Shown here in pieces: positions 1-7,903 of a stretch of DNA of 64,000 nt; position 1 is the first letter of the stretch; each line of letters opens with the position of its first letter. The notes beneath the pieces are model-generated. The model was not told the origin of the DNA, did no database searches, and saw only the letters and a list, made by a program, of their open reading frames with translations. The position numbers and the translations under genes are program-made. Source of the stretch: Salipaludibacillus sp. CUR1. GTDB lineage: Bacteria; Bacillota; Bacilli; Bacillales; Salisediminibacteriaceae. The stretch covers positions 62,001 through 126,000 of the forward strand of contig NZ_JAIWPE010000096.1 in the NCBI RefSeq assembly GCF_021028955.1, in the 5' to 3' direction.

Positions 1-103
1 TTCCAAAAGGGACAAACAATAAGACTATTTTCGGGGCTCGTTTATATAGATAAATGATTATGACCCAGGGGATTACAGTTCCTAAAATAATATTTACTAA
101 CAT
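1..103 (-). CDS. N-terminal fragment of an unknown small membrane protein
   Basis: An ATG at 103 follows an AAAGGAGTGAGG ribosome-binding site and opens a reading frame that runs off the window edge. The 34 visible residues begin MLVNIILGTVIPWVIIIYLY and form one hydrophobic segment followed by a basic KRAPK stretch, so this is a membrane protein with an N-terminal transmembrane helix. I do not recognise the family and no function can be given. The strong SD makes the start credible although the fragment is short. Confidence 0.55.
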   Translation of the reverse strand, partial: MLVNIILGTVIPWVIIIYLYKRAPKIVLLFVPFG

Positions 104-242
104 GTTTCGCCTCACTCCTTTAGGTTTAGCATAAACATAAAGAAGCGGAATTATTTATTAAAGCAGCGGGTTGAGGGAATAAATGAGATTGGAGCTTTGC
201 TGGGGGGGAGGGCTCCTGAGCCGCCTTCGCTTGCTCACTCTG

Positions 243-397
243 ACTCTCGTTTACTCTCTTTTTCTTCCTGATACATCTGTTGGTGCTACACTCGTTGCAC
301 CTACCGGACTTTCAACACTCCCTTCCTCACTCATACTCTCGCTTACTCTCTTTTTCTTCCTGATACGTTTGTCGGTGCTACACGCGTTGCACCTACC
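243..397. repeat. Pair of 63-bp direct repeats
   Basis: Two nearly identical 63-bp copies lie at 243-305 and 335-397 with a period of 92 bp. Both run from ACTCTCG through CTCTCTTTTTCTTCCTGATAC to GTTGCACCTACC, with about six substitutions between them. They occupy the gap downstream of the hydrolase gene. A plus-strand frame of 86 codons crosses them but has no convincing start or family, so I regard this as repeated non-coding DNA. Confidence 0.6.
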
Positions 398-450
398 AAC
401 TTGCCTGCACTCTTTCCTGCCAAACGAAAAAAGGCCCGTCTAACGGACCT

Positions 451-1302
451 TTACTTAAGAAAATCGAGTATGTGGCGGTTTACGATGTCTGGCTGTTCGT
501 GGTTTACCCAGTGGGTGGCTTCTCCTACAAAGACGAGATCGCCGTCAGTTAGGAAATCGAGACTGGTCTTAGCGGTTTCCGTACTGAGGAACTGGTCGCC
601 GATCCCCCATATGATCTTAGTCTTTACGCTTATTTTATCCTTTGGAATGTCGGCATACCAGATAGCCCGGTACCAGTTGAGCATAGCTTCGAGACTGCCT
701 GTTTGCGACCATGCTTCCGTGTATCTTTCAAGATCGGTCGCTGAAAACGTCCCTGGCTGGCTTGAAGCCTTAAGAGCTTCGCACATTTGTTTATAGCCGT
801 CTGTGGCAAAGAGGGATTCCGGTACTTTTGGAATCTGGAAAAATAACATATATGAACTTTTAAGCCACTGTGGCGGGTAGCGGCGCATTGTTTTCTCCAT
901 CGCTCCGGGATGGGGAATATTTATGGCAATCAGTTTATCGACGTATTCCGGTTTGGTGGCGGTCAAATACCAGGCGACCGCCCCGCCCCAGTCGTGCCCG
1001 GCAATGACGGCTTTGTTTTTTCCGAATGCTTCTATAATTCCGGTGATATCATCGCGAAGTTTGTCAATTGTATAATTCTTTACTCCTTTAGGTTTCTCAC
1101 TCAAATTATAGCCTCGCTGATCCGGCACGACTACTCTGTAACCAGCATTTACAAGCGGTTCAATTTGATTTTTCCAGCCGTACCAGAATTCCGGAAATCC
1201 GTGCAGCAAGACTGCAAGCGGTCCGTCTTCAGGCCCTGCTACAGCGGTATGCAGGGTGATACCATTTGTGTCCACAAACTGAAAATCGATATCTACAGTC
1301 AT
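451..1302 (-). CDS. alpha/beta hydrolase, epoxide hydrolase/dehalogenase-like
   Basis: A 283-residue soluble alpha/beta-hydrolase of the epoxide hydrolase/haloalkane dehalogenase superfamily. The oxyanion-hole motif HGFPEFWYGW starts at residue 34. The nucleophile elbow GHDWGG puts Asp at about residue 104, and the catalytic His lies in HWVNHEQPD near residue 264. An Asp rather than Ser nucleophile points to epoxide or C-halogen hydrolysis rather than ester cleavage; the actual substrate cannot be told. The ATG at 1302 is chosen because AAGGAGAGG lies six bases upstream; a TTG two codons earlier overlaps that spacer. It appears to be a single-gene transcript with no signal peptide. Confidence 0.85.
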   Translation of the reverse strand: MTVDIDFQFVDTNGITLHTAVAGPEDGPLAVLLHGFPEFWYGWKNQIEPLVNAGYRVVVPDQRGYNLSEKPKGVKNYTIDKLRDDITGIIEAFGKNKAVIAGHDWGGAVAWYLTATKPEYVDKLIAINIPHPGAMEKTMRRYPPQWLKSSYMLFFQIPKVPESLFATDGYKQMCEALKASSQPGTFSATDLERYTEAWSQTGSLEAMLNWYRAIWYADIPKDKISVKTKIIWGIGDQFLSTETAKTSLDFLTDGDLVFVGEATHWVNHEQPDIVNRHILDFLK

Positions 1303-1682
1303 TTGCAACCTCTCCTTATCCCTATTGTGCCTTTTTCTTCTTTAAAAATTAGAAAATGTCCTGTCAGAAAGCTCCTTCCCCTTTATGTTGGTTGTAAACC
1401 CCAGTTCCATTAGCGCTTTACCGCATACCATTTCCCCGAACATCCCATACCATCTCATTTGTTTATTTTCAGGCTCAGGACAAACTTCCACAGAAAAAAT
1501 TTAATTTTCTTTTTAATGGCTCTTCACAAGTCTCCTGCTCGACATAAGAATTGGTAAAAACCATATTTTTTCCAAAAATATGTTTATTAAGCAACCAAGT
1601 AAGGAATATACTAGTAGATTTCCAAAAGGAGGGCCGCAAGTCTTTTTTTTCCAAAATTAAATCTTAGACAGGAGTGATCAGT
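1303..1682. other. Intergenic region with an inverted repeat
   Basis: This divergent gap separates the hydrolase from the LPETA surface protein. It is AT-rich and holds a perfect 9-bp inverted repeat (CATATTTTT/AAAAATATG, 1562-1582) followed by a possible -10 element TATACT at 1607-1612. The inverted repeat could be an operator for the downstream gene. No coding sequence is credible here. Confidence 0.4.
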
Positions 1683-2630
1683 TTGGTAAAGAAGAAGAAA
1701 TTAACTGGAATGTCTGCATTATATTTATCAGTATTATTAATTGGTGCTAACAGTGTGGTGGCTGACGATGAGATGACAGCCGGGGATGTTCTGGACCGTT
1801 CGAACGAAGCGATGGACAGTCTAGAGAGCTTTTCAAGCACTACTGAACTTTATCAGCTTATCTCTGATGAGGTAACTGGAGAAATGGAATTCAATTCTGA
1901 AATAGAACAGGATGTCATTGTCGATCCTTTCAAAATGCGCCAGGTGACAACAACGATTATGCCGGATGGCGAGACTGAGACATTAACTTCCTATATGTCT
2001 GAAGAAGGTTATTTTATGGAAGATCACGATGGCGGCTGGATAAAAGTTGCGGATGGAACCGATATTATGGATGCCATGACCTATCATCCAAATGATCAGG
2101 TAGAAGAATTAGAAGGTTATTATGAGGATCTGACCCTTTCAAAAGAAGATAACTATTATGTCATTACATATGACGGAGACGGCGAGGAACTGACGGCAAT
2201 CATGGAACAGGCAATGAGTGATTTAAGCGACGAAGATATGGATATGATGGAAGGAATGATGGGCGATATCCAAGTCAATGATTTCTCTTATGAGCTCTTC
2301 ATAGATATGGACACCTATTATTTATCCAATATGAACCTTCATCTTGATATGGATATTGCGGCAGAAGGTGAGTCTGCCAGTATTGAACAGATGATGGAAA
2401 TGTCCTTCCATAATTTTGACGGGGTAGAAGATTTCGATATTCCGGAAGAAGCTCTTGAAGACGCACAAGATGTAGAAGAAATTATTGAAGAAGAATTAGA
2501 AGAGGCAGAAGAAGGCGGAGAACTTCCTGAGACGGCAACAAATAATCCGATGATGGCTGCCGGTGCCCTGGCACTTGCTCTTGCAGCTGGCGGAATGTTA
2601 GTCGTACGCCGCCGCACACACAACGTCTAA
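1683..2630 (+). CDS. Secreted acidic protein with LPETA sortase signal
   Basis: A 315-residue exported protein. The TTG at 1683 is preferred because AGGAG ends eight bases upstream; the GTG at 1674 overlaps that SD. The N-terminus is basic (VKKKKL), followed by a hydrophobic signal segment ending near VVADD. The body is very acidic and Met-rich and resembles DUF6612/LppX-like lipid-binding fold proteins of Bacilli, though that assignment is tentative. The C-terminus has the three-part cell-wall sorting signal: LPETA at about residue 281, a hydrophobic stretch of Ala/Leu, then VVRRR. An Ala rather than Gly after the Thr is typical of class D (LPNTA-type) sortase substrates. No sortase gene is in the window. 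Confidence 0.75.
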   Translation: MVKKKKLTGMSALYLSVLLIGANSVVADDEMTAGDVLDRSNEAMDSLESFSSTTELYQLISDEVTGEMEFNSEIEQDVIVDPFKMRQVTTTIMPDGETETLTSYMSEEGYFMEDHDGGWIKVADGTDIMDAMTYHPNDQVEELEGYYEDLTLSKEDNYYVITYDGDGEELTAIMEQAMSDLSDEDMDMMEGMMGDIQVNDFSYELFIDMDTYYLSNMNLHLDMDIAAEGESASIEQMMEMSFHNFDGVEDFDIPEEALEDAQDVEEIIEEELEEAEEGGELPETATNNPMMAAGALALALAAGGMLVVRRRTHNV

Positions 2631-2640
2631 AGTAATGAAC

Positions 2641-2674
2641 GGGAGACAGCTGATGCTGTCTCCCTTGATTTTTT
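2641..2674 (+). terminator. Rho-independent terminator of the LPETA protein gene
   Basis: A 10-bp perfect stem GGGAGACAGC/GCTGTCTCCC with a TGAT loop is followed by TTGATTTTTT, ten bases after the stop codon. Confidence 0.85.
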
Positions 2675-2784
2675 AATCTTGCTCTGTTACAAGTATACAG
2701 TTAACTATTCTTCTCTTACAAAGTAAGCAGAGGCCAGCAGGTGACTGGCAAACCCTCTTTTGAGAGTGATCCTTTTTACGAGTT

Positions 2785-3972
2785 TTAATTTTTAACTTTT
2801 TCTTCAACAAACGGGTTTGGAAGAGAGCTCCAGTCTGAATCAAATTCCTCAGGTGTCAGCAGACAATTATCAAGTTGAGCTTCAATTTCTTTAGGATCCA
2901 TCCTTACTCCGATCAATGCAAATTCCGTTTTTCTGTCTCCGAATTCCAGATCCCACTCTTCCTTTAACTTGCTATTCGTTTTTAAGTACTGCATTTGTTC
3001 GTGTTCAGGCAGTTCAGCTACCCAATAAGCTACTGGGTTAATTGATATCGAAGGACCGGCTTGAGAAAACATCAATGCATAATGGTTATGAGTAGCGCAC
3101 CAGATAATCCCTTTCGCTCTTACTATTTCTTTAGGCATATCATTTACCCATTGAGCCAGCCTTTCTGAACTGAACGGCAGCCTCCTTCTGTAGACAAAGC
3201 TTGATATTCCGTACTCTTCAGTCTCAGGTGTATGTTCTCCGGCTGCCAGCTCTTTAATTCATCCTGCGGAACTGCTTGCTTTTTCAAAATCAAACCTGCT
3301 GCGGTTTAGCAGATCAACTGTATCTATTTGGCCGTATGTGGTTTGAATGAACTCGGCATCTGGCTGGAGTTTTCTGAGAACTTTTTCTAATTCTATTAGT
3401 TTCTGTTTTGAAATCATATCTGTTTTGTTAATCACAAGCATATTGCAAAACTCAATCTGATCAATAAGCAAATCGACGACTTCACGGTTATCATCTTCTC
3501 CAGCTGCCTGGGCACGGTCGATCAGAGACTCTCCGGAAGAGTAATCTTTCCAGAATCTGTAAGCATCGACCACCGTCACCATATTATTCAAGTAGCAAAA
3601 TTGGGTTAAATCGATGCCTGTCTCCTCATCAATGTAAGAAAATGTCTGAGCGACAGGCACAGGTTCACTAATTCCTGTCGATTCAATGACGATATGATCA
3701 ATATTCCCTTTTTTCACAAGTGTTTCTACTTCTTGAAGCAAGTCTTCTCTTAGCGTACAGCAAATGCATCCATTTGACATTTCGACCAGCTTTTCATCAG
3801 TACGTTTAAAACCACCTTGTTCAACCAGATCCGCGTCTACATTGATTTCACTCATGTCATTAACAATGACCGCAACCCGATAGTCCTCTCTGTTCGCTAG
3901 TATATGATTTAAAATGGTTGTTTTACCCGCTCCTAAATAGCCGCTTAATACTGTCACAGGCACCTTTGTCAT
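2785..3972 (-). pseudogene. ZagA/YciC-type COG0523 GTPase interrupted by one in-frame TGA
   Basis: The frame from ATG 3972 encodes a COG0523 GTPase (metallochaperone family): Walker [10 protein letters not shown] at residues 11-19, the metal-binding CICC motif at 69-72, and the NKTD guanine-specificity motif. Translation stops at TGA 3261-3259 (codon 238). Reading on in the same frame gives the entire C-terminal CobW domain to 2785, about 395 codons in total against 392 for the intact paralogue at 5042-6220. The paralogue has Trp (TGG) at exactly this position, in the context GAGWIKEL. So a single G-to-A change explains the break. It sits 11 bp downstream of the sufU-like gene in the second Zur-controlled unit. 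It could be a recent pseudogene, a sequencing error, or a readthrough site. The N-terminal 237 residues alone retain the G domain. Confidence 0.85.
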
Positions 3973-3983
3973 CTATCATTCTC

Positions 3984-4412
3984 CTAACTTTCAGTATCGT
4001 TTAGAATAGCTTTGTCCAAAGCTTGCCAAGGCATGAGCGCACAATTATGGCGGGCCCTCAATTTGTGGACACCTTCTAATGAAAGGGCGTCACCTAAATC
4101 GATGGAATCGTCAGGACGCTCTCCGCTTCGAATTAGTTTCTCCATTGCTTCCCGCTTTTCGTGAATTTCTTTTTTCGTTTTCCCGCGCACCAGTTCCGTC
4201 ATGATAGAACAGGAAGCCATGCTGATGCTGCATCCTTCCCCTATAAAACTTATATCTTCAATTTTTCCGTACTCGTCAATTTTCCAGTACAGGGTCATCA
4301 CATCTCCACAGGTGGGATTTTTATAATGGGTATGTTCGCCTTCCAGTTCACGGTTGTTCCGTTTATTCTTTGCATGCTCCATAATGAGCTGGCGGTAAAG
4401 GTCCTGAAGCAT
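3984..4412 (-). CDS. SufU-like iron-sulfur scaffold/sulfur-acceptor protein in Zur operon
   Basis: A 142-residue protein of the SufU/IscU family. The ligand residues of SufU are present: Cys in NPTCGD (with the Asp), Cys in GEGCSISMAS, and Cys in ARHNCALMPWQAL. In B. subtilis SufU, these bind zinc and the protein accepts persulfide sulfur from SufS. The usual SufU gene lies inside sufCDSUB; here it stands alone, directly behind a double Zur box and ahead of a broken ZagA-like GTPase gene, so it is probably a second, zinc-starvation-induced paralogue. The ATG at 4412 is preferred (AAGGAGG seven bases upstream); the ATG at 4415 is only four bases from the SD. Its role under low zinc (replacement scaffold, or client of the GTPase) is inference. 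Confidence 0.8.
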   Translation of the reverse strand: MLQDLYRQLIMEHAKNKRNNRELEGEHTHYKNPTCGDVMTLYWKIDEYGKIEDISFIGEGCSISMASCSIMTELVRGKTKKEIHEKREAMEKLIRSGERPDDSIDLGDALSLEGVHKLRARHNCALMPWQALDKAILNDTES

Positions 4413-4463
4413 CATTTAACCTCCTTCTCATTTCTTTTTGTCAAAACAGTAATGAATAAATAG

Positions 4464-4490
4464 AGCTGAGTGCATGGAGAACACTCAGCT
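4464..4490 (-). other. Leader hairpin upstream of sufU-like gene
   Basis: AGCTGAGTG and CACTCAGCT form a 9-bp perfect stem about 50 bases before the sufU-like start codon, inside its long untranslated leader. The stem core GCTGAGTG is the same as the hairpin in front of the intact zagA (6256-6291). The sequence after it in the transcript (CTATTTATT) is only weakly U-rich, so it may be a terminator, an attenuator or a processing site. Confidence 0.45.
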
Positions 4491-4536
4491 TCTATTTTCA
4501 ACTTTAAGGGGACCAAACAAGGGGGATGGTACGCCC

Positions 4537-4638
4537 TTAATTCAGTTGGCAGACGGCTTTCATGTCAAATTTTTCAGGAGGTTCGAGGTATGAATCATTG
4601 ACACCAAGCACTGGTGATGAGTAAGCCGTCAGTAAAAC
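4537..4638 (-). pseudogene. Possible N-terminal remnant of a peroxiredoxin
   Basis: Within the leader between the Zur-box promoter and the sufU-like gene, a minus-strand frame ending in TAA at 4537 reads PVLGVNDSYLEPPEKFDMKA. This resembles the N-terminus of AhpC/TSA peroxiredoxins (hydrophobic-VGD-x-FP-x-FDLKA). No proper start codon or SD is visible and the catalytic Cys region is missing. If genuine it is the trimmed remainder of an earlier first gene of this transcript. The similarity is short and could be chance. Confidence 0.2.
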
Positions 4639-4645
4639 TCATATC

Positions 4646-4703
4646 AAATCGTAATTATTACGATTTATACTGTGATAATATCGTAATTATTACGATTTGT
4701 CAA
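4646..4703 (-). promoter_or_regulatory. Sigma-A promoter with two Zur boxes, driving sufU-like/zagA-like unit
   Basis: Reading on the minus strand, TTGACA (4703-4698), a 17-bp spacer and TATTAT (4680-4675) form a near-consensus sigma-A promoter. One 21-bp Zur box (4678-4698, core TCGTAATTATTACGA) fills the spacer. A second at 4646-4666 matches the B. subtilis Zur consensus AAATCGTAAT-n-ATTACGATTT at every position and lies over the predicted start of transcription. The two boxes are 32 bp apart centre to centre. Repression by Zn-loaded Zur is expected. Confidence 0.9.
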
Positions 4704-4806
4704 AAAGAAAATTTAAAATTATAACGACCTTCACCTGCTGGCTAAGATAAGACCAATGGGAAGCGTCTATCTGGCGCCCTACAATCATTAGTTTTATAAA
4801 GAGGCC

Positions 4807-5020
4807 GGACAAAACTAAAGATATGCCTGTGGTGTAAGCCTTCGCCAAGAGTGAACCGGCAGATTAAAAGGACAAGCCCCTGGGCAAGCGTTCGTCTGGC
4901 GGGCTGAAATTACTGCTATTACTATTTACCAAAGCTAATTTTGTTAAGTACAAAAGCTAAAAACCGAACAAAAATCATAAGATTTGTTCGGCTTTCTTTA
5001 TGATTACTATTCTTTTGTCT
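4807..5020. repeat. Intergenic repeat, copy A (possibly MITE-like)
   Basis: Begins GGACAAAACTAAAG and ends TTCTTTTGTCT, an imperfect terminal inversion. The interior contains GTGAACCGGCAGATTAAAAG, then GACAAGCCCCTGGGCAAGCG, then the inverted pair GTTCGTC-T-GGCGGGC, and finally a CCGAACAAA hairpin. The same modules in the same order occur at 53347-53732. It occupies the gap between zagA and the second Zur-controlled promoter. Confidence 0.7.
4959..4991 (-). terminator. Terminator downstream of zagA
   Basis: A hairpin with arms CCGAACAAAAATC and GATTTGTTCGG (two-base bulge) is followed on the minus strand by GGTTTTTAGC. It is the first strong structure after the zagA stop and lies inside repeat copy A. 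On the plus strand it is followed by CTTTCTTTA, so it may work in both directions. Confidence 0.7.
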
Positions 5021-5041
5021 CAGCTTCGGAACATATGCCGT

Positions 5042-6220
5042 TTAGGCAAACTCTGGAAGCGGGTCATGGATTGCCTGCCAGTCTCCAGTCATTTCTTCCT
5101 CTGTTAACAGACATTTGTCCAGTTCTTCTTCAACTTTTTTTTGATTCAGCTTTATCCCTATGAATACAAGCTCGGTCATTCGGTCTCCAAATGAAGGGTC
5201 CCAGCGTTCTTTAAGGTCCGGGTCTTCATTCATAAGACGCAGCCTCTCCTCCTCCGGATATACGGCTACCCACTCGCCAGCAGCTTCAATCATCAGAGAC
5301 GATCCGGCCTGTGACAGAAGCCCTGCCGTATTATTTCTCGAAGCAAGCCAGAAGAATCCTTTCGCACGCACAATTTCCGACGGCCAATTCTCCAGCCAGG
5401 CCATCCACCGTTCCGGATGGAAAGGCCTTTTTCTTTTATAAACAAAGGAGCTGATGCCGTATTCCTCTGTTTCTGGGATATGTTCTTCGTTTAGTTCCTT
5501 AATCCATCCTGCACCCTGGCTTACTTTCTCAAAATTAAAGGCCTCTGTATTGATGACTTTATTTAATGGGACATGGGAGTATACTGTTTCTATAATTTGA
5601 GCATCTCCATTAAGTTTTCTTAAGAGGCCTCTTAACTTTTCCAATTCACCTGTTTTTACAAGGTCAGTTTTATTAAGAAGAATTACATTGGCAAACTCTA
5701 TTTGATCAATTAATAAATCAACTACTTCTCTCAAGTCTTCTTCATCGTCTGTCTGTTTACGGTCCAAAAGGCTTTCGCCTGAGCCGTAATCATCCCAGAA
5801 ACGATTCGCGTCTACTACGGTTACCATCGTATCCAGTTTACAAAGTTCAGGTAAGTTAATACCGAGTTCTTCATCCATGTATGTGAATGACTGGGCGACA
5901 GGGATAGGTTCAGAAATTCCTGTTGATTCAATCACTATATAATCAATGTCTCCAGCCTGCACGAGTTTTTCCACTTCAATTATAAGGTCTTCCCTCAATG
6001 TGCAGCAGATACACCCGTTTTGCATTTGAACCAGCTTTTCATCCGTCCGTGAAAAGCCTCCCTGTTTGATCATCGACGCATCGATATTCACTTCACTCAT
6101 GTCGTTCACGATGACAGCAACTTTCATGTTCTCCCTGTTTTGGAGAATATGGTTTAATAACGTCGTTTTCCCTGAACCTAAGTAGCCGCTTAACACTGTA
6201 ACGGGTATTTTTCTGTTCAT
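5042..6220 (-). CDS. zagA: Zinc metallochaperone GTPase, COG0523 (ZagA/YciC family)
   Basis: A 392-residue COG0523 P-loop GTPase. Walker [10 protein letters not shown] is at residues 12-20, the metal-binding CxCC motif (CICC) at 70-73, a Glu/Ser-Thr-Gly switch segment follows ([11 protein letters not shown]), and NKTDL gives guanine specificity. The C-terminal third is the CobW-C domain. Length and sequence match B. subtilis ZagA (YciC), which is induced by Zur on zinc depletion and delivers zinc to FolE under starvation. It is the third gene behind the Zur promoter at 7646-7703, after the His-rich GTPase and the S14 paralogue. The start has AAGGAG seven bases upstream. It is intact, unlike its paralogue at 2785-3972. 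Confidence 0.9.
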   Translation of the reverse strand: MNRKIPVTVLSGYLGSGKTTLLNHILQNRENMKVAVIVNDMSEVNIDASMIKQGGFSRTDEKLVQMQNGCICCTLREDLIIEVEKLVQAGDIDYIVIESTGISEPIPVAQSFTYMDEELGINLPELCKLDTMVTVVDANRFWDDYGSGESLLDRKQTDDEEDLREVVDLLIDQIEFANVILLNKTDLVKTGELEKLRGLLRKLNGDAQIIETVYSHVPLNKVINTEAFNFEKVSQGAGWIKELNEEHIPETEEYGISSFVYKRKRPFHPERWMAWLENWPSEIVRAKGFFWLASRNNTAGLLSQAGSSLMIEAAGEWVAVYPEEERLRLMNEDPDLKERWDPSFGDRMTELVFIGIKLNQKKVEEELDKCLLTEEEMTGDWQAIHDPLPEFA

Positions 6221-6255
6221 TTGGACACTCCTTAGTTCTTTTTCTTTTCACTCAT

Positions 6256-6291
6256 AAAGACAGCTGAGTGCAATTACACTCAGCTGTCTTT
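6256..6291 (-). other. Intergenic hairpin between rpsN and zagA
   Basis: AAAGACAGCTGAGTG and CACTCAGCTGTCTTT form a perfect 15-bp stem with a six-base loop. On the minus strand only CTTTATGAG follows the stem, so the U-tract is poor and partial readthrough into zagA is likely. The GCTGAGTG/CACTCAGC core is shared with the leader at 4464-4490. Confidence 0.6.
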
Positions 6292-6341
6292 TATATTAAG
6301 GGGGGGGAACACACTTTAGCAGGTGATTCGTCTATCCGCTA

Positions 6342-6611
6342 TTACCAGCTTGATTTTTTAACGCCCGGCAGCTGGCCATTATGTGCCAGTTCGCGGAATT
6401 TGATACGGGAAAGTTCAAATTTACGCATATAACCCCGCGGACGTCCGCTGACTTTACAGCGGTTATTTAATCGTGTAGGAGAAGAGTTGCGGGGAAGTTT
6501 TGCCAATGCAGCATAGTCCCCTTTCTCTTTAAGCTCGCGTCTTTTTTCAGCGTATTGTTCTACCATTCGTTCACGTTTAAGCTGGCGTGCCACCATTGAT
6601 TTTTTTGCCAT
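6342..6611 (-). CDS. rpsN: 30S ribosomal protein S14, zinc-independent paralogue
   Basis: An 89-residue S14 protein ending [11 protein letters not shown]. It is longer than the 61-residue zinc-ribbon S14 of the main ribosomal operon and contains no CxxC pairs; its single Cys lies in [12 protein letters not shown]. This is the C-minus type, equivalent to B. subtilis RpsN2 (YhzA), which replaces the zinc-binding S14 when zinc is short and so spares zinc. Position between two COG0523 GTPase genes under a Zur promoter agrees with that role. SD TAGGAGG lies nine bases before the ATG. Confidence 0.95.
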   Translation of the reverse strand: MAKKSMVARQLKRERMVEQYAEKRRELKEKGDYAALAKLPRNSSPTRLNNRCKVSGRPRGYMRKFELSRIKFRELAHNGQLPGVKKSSW

Positions 6612-6633
6612 TAATTTATACCTCCTAATATTT

Positions 6634-7623
6634 TCATTCTGTTAAACAAGCTTCAAATTCTCTTTGAAACAAATCTTGATCAAGCCCTTTACCTATAATT
6701 ACAAATTGGCTTTTACGCTCCTCGTCTGCCGTCCAAGGTGCTCCTGCTTTCCCGGCAAACAGCATATGAATGCCTTGAAAAATAATACGTTTATTAAATC
6801 CATCAACATTCAGAATGCCTTTATACCTGTACATTTGCTCACCTTTATTATCTACAAGATCCCCGAACCACTTTTCAAACTCTTTTATATCCACTGCCTT
6901 TTGGCTTTGCAGCACAATGGACGATATCTCATGGTCGTGGTGGTGATGGTGAGAATGATCCATAAATCCAGGTTCAATCCTCAGTTTTTCTTCAATATCA
7001 AATGTAAATTGATTGAGCAGTTCTGCTGCACTGACTTCCCCATCACTCGTAACGTGTACTGGGGCTGCAGGATTAAAACTCGCAAGCATGCCTTTTACTT
7101 TAGCGCGTCTCTCACTGTTTACTAAGCCAGCCTTATTTAAAACAAATTTATCAGCAAAAGCAGCCTGTTTACGGACTTCTTCATGCTCTTGTACCTGCTT
7201 TAAAAAATGGTAACTGTCAATGACTGTGACGACCGTATCGAGATGGTAAATCTCTGAAAGCTCAGGATCGACCAAAAAAGACTGTACAACAGGAGCAGGT
7301 TCCGCAAGCCCTGACGTTTCGATCAGGACCCGGTCAAAAGGCTCATGCCCCTGTTCTTCCACCGCCTGTATAAGTGCATACAGCGTATTTATTAAATCCG
7401 TTCTTATTTTACAGCACAAACAGCCGTTATTTAATTCGAAAATCTCTTCTTGTGCGCCAATGACCAGCTGCTGGTCGATGCCTGCATCCCCAAATTCATT
7501 GACAATCACTGCTATGCGTTCCTCTTGCTTATCAGCTAAAATGGCATTCAGCAGCGTAGTCTTACCGGAACCGAGAAACCCAGTTAATATAGAGACGGGT
7601 ATGCGAGGTGCTTGAAAGCTCAT
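6634..7623 (-). CDS. COG0523 GTPase with His-rich metal-binding loop
   Basis: A 329-residue COG0523/CobW-family GTPase. Walker [10 protein letters not shown] lies at residues 15-23 and the CLCC metal motif at 68-71, with a Thr-Ser-Gly switch (IETSGLAEP) and NKAGL in place of canonical NKxD. A histidine cluster ([10 protein letters not shown]) sits around residues 220-235, before the C-terminal CobW domain. Such His tracts bind zinc or other divalent metals in insertase-type members. It is shorter than the ZagA paralogues and from a different subgroup. First gene behind a double Zur box, followed after 22 bp by the S14 paralogue. Start ATG 7623 with AGGTGG five bases upstream; the GTG three codons earlier overlaps that SD. 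Confidence 0.9.
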   Translation of the reverse strand: MSFQAPRIPVSILTGFLGSGKTTLLNAILADKQEERIAVIVNEFGDAGIDQQLVIGAQEEIFELNNGCLCCKIRTDLINTLYALIQAVEEQGHEPFDRVLIETSGLAEPAPVVQSFLVDPELSEIYHLDTVVTVIDSYHFLKQVQEHEEVRKQAAFADKFVLNKAGLVNSERRAKVKGMLASFNPAAPVHVTSDGEVSAAELLNQFTFDIEEKLRIEPGFMDHSHHHHHDHEISSIVLQSQKAVDIKEFEKWFGDLVDNKGEQMYRYKGILNVDGFNKRIIFQGIHMLFAGKAGAPWTADEERKSQFVIIGKGLDQDLFQREFEACLTE

Positions 7624-7645
7624 ATATACCACCTGCCAATTACAT

Positions 7646-7703
7646 AAACCGTAATTTTTACGATTTGTATTGTGATCATATCGTAATAATTACGGTTTGT
7701 CAA
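7646..7703 (-). promoter_or_regulatory. Sigma-A promoter with two Zur boxes, driving GTPase-rpsN-zagA
   Basis: On the minus strand TTGACA (7703-7698), a 17-bp spacer and TATGAT (7680-7675) form the promoter. One Zur box (7678-7698) fills the spacer and a second (7646-7666) covers the start of transcription. Each differs from the B. subtilis consensus at only a few positions. Spacing and layout are identical to the promoter at 4646-4703, and the flanks (TGTGAT-n-ATATCGTAAT, GTTTGTCAAA) also match, which points to duplication. Confidence 0.9.
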
Positions 7704-7826
7704 AGGGTAAATTCAGACAAGGAAGCAGCTGTTTCCCTTAAGGTGAGAAAACTGGAAATAATTTTCCCTGATCTGCCTGGCTTCTTTTGTTTTTTTAAAA
7801 AAATAGTTATCTCACTCTTTACTTTT

Positions 7827-7875
7827 TTGTATCTAATATGATTAAATGATTAATAAATCGAAACGATTACGATTA
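7827..7875 (+). promoter_or_regulatory. Putative promoter and Zur box of the 121-residue protein gene
   Basis: The 21 bases at 7855-7875 (AAATCGaaacGATTACGATTa) match the Zur consensus at all but three informative positions. A weak promoter TTGTAT (7827-7832), 18 bp, TAATAA (7851-7856) would place the box over the -10 element and start site, as expected for repression. The box lies 28 bases before the start codon. Confidence 0.6.
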
Positions 7876-7903
7876 TTGCCTTTTTTTGAGAGGAGACATT
7901 AGT

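Noticed and set aside
183-443. Plus-strand frame of 86 codons with a hydrophobic, Leu-rich product
   Set aside because: It runs over the direct repeats, has no SD and no recognisable family.
4597-4642. A 15-codon frame (starting MSFTDGLL) at the 5' end of the sufU-like leader, as a leader peptide
   Set aside because: Its ATG lies inside the Zur box region only about 25 bases after the predicted start of transcription and has no ribosome-binding site.
6221-6341. ZTP riboswitch in front of zagA, suggested by the link of ZagA to ZTP
   Set aside because: The conserved core of the ZTP (pfl) motif is not present; only a simple hairpin is seen.
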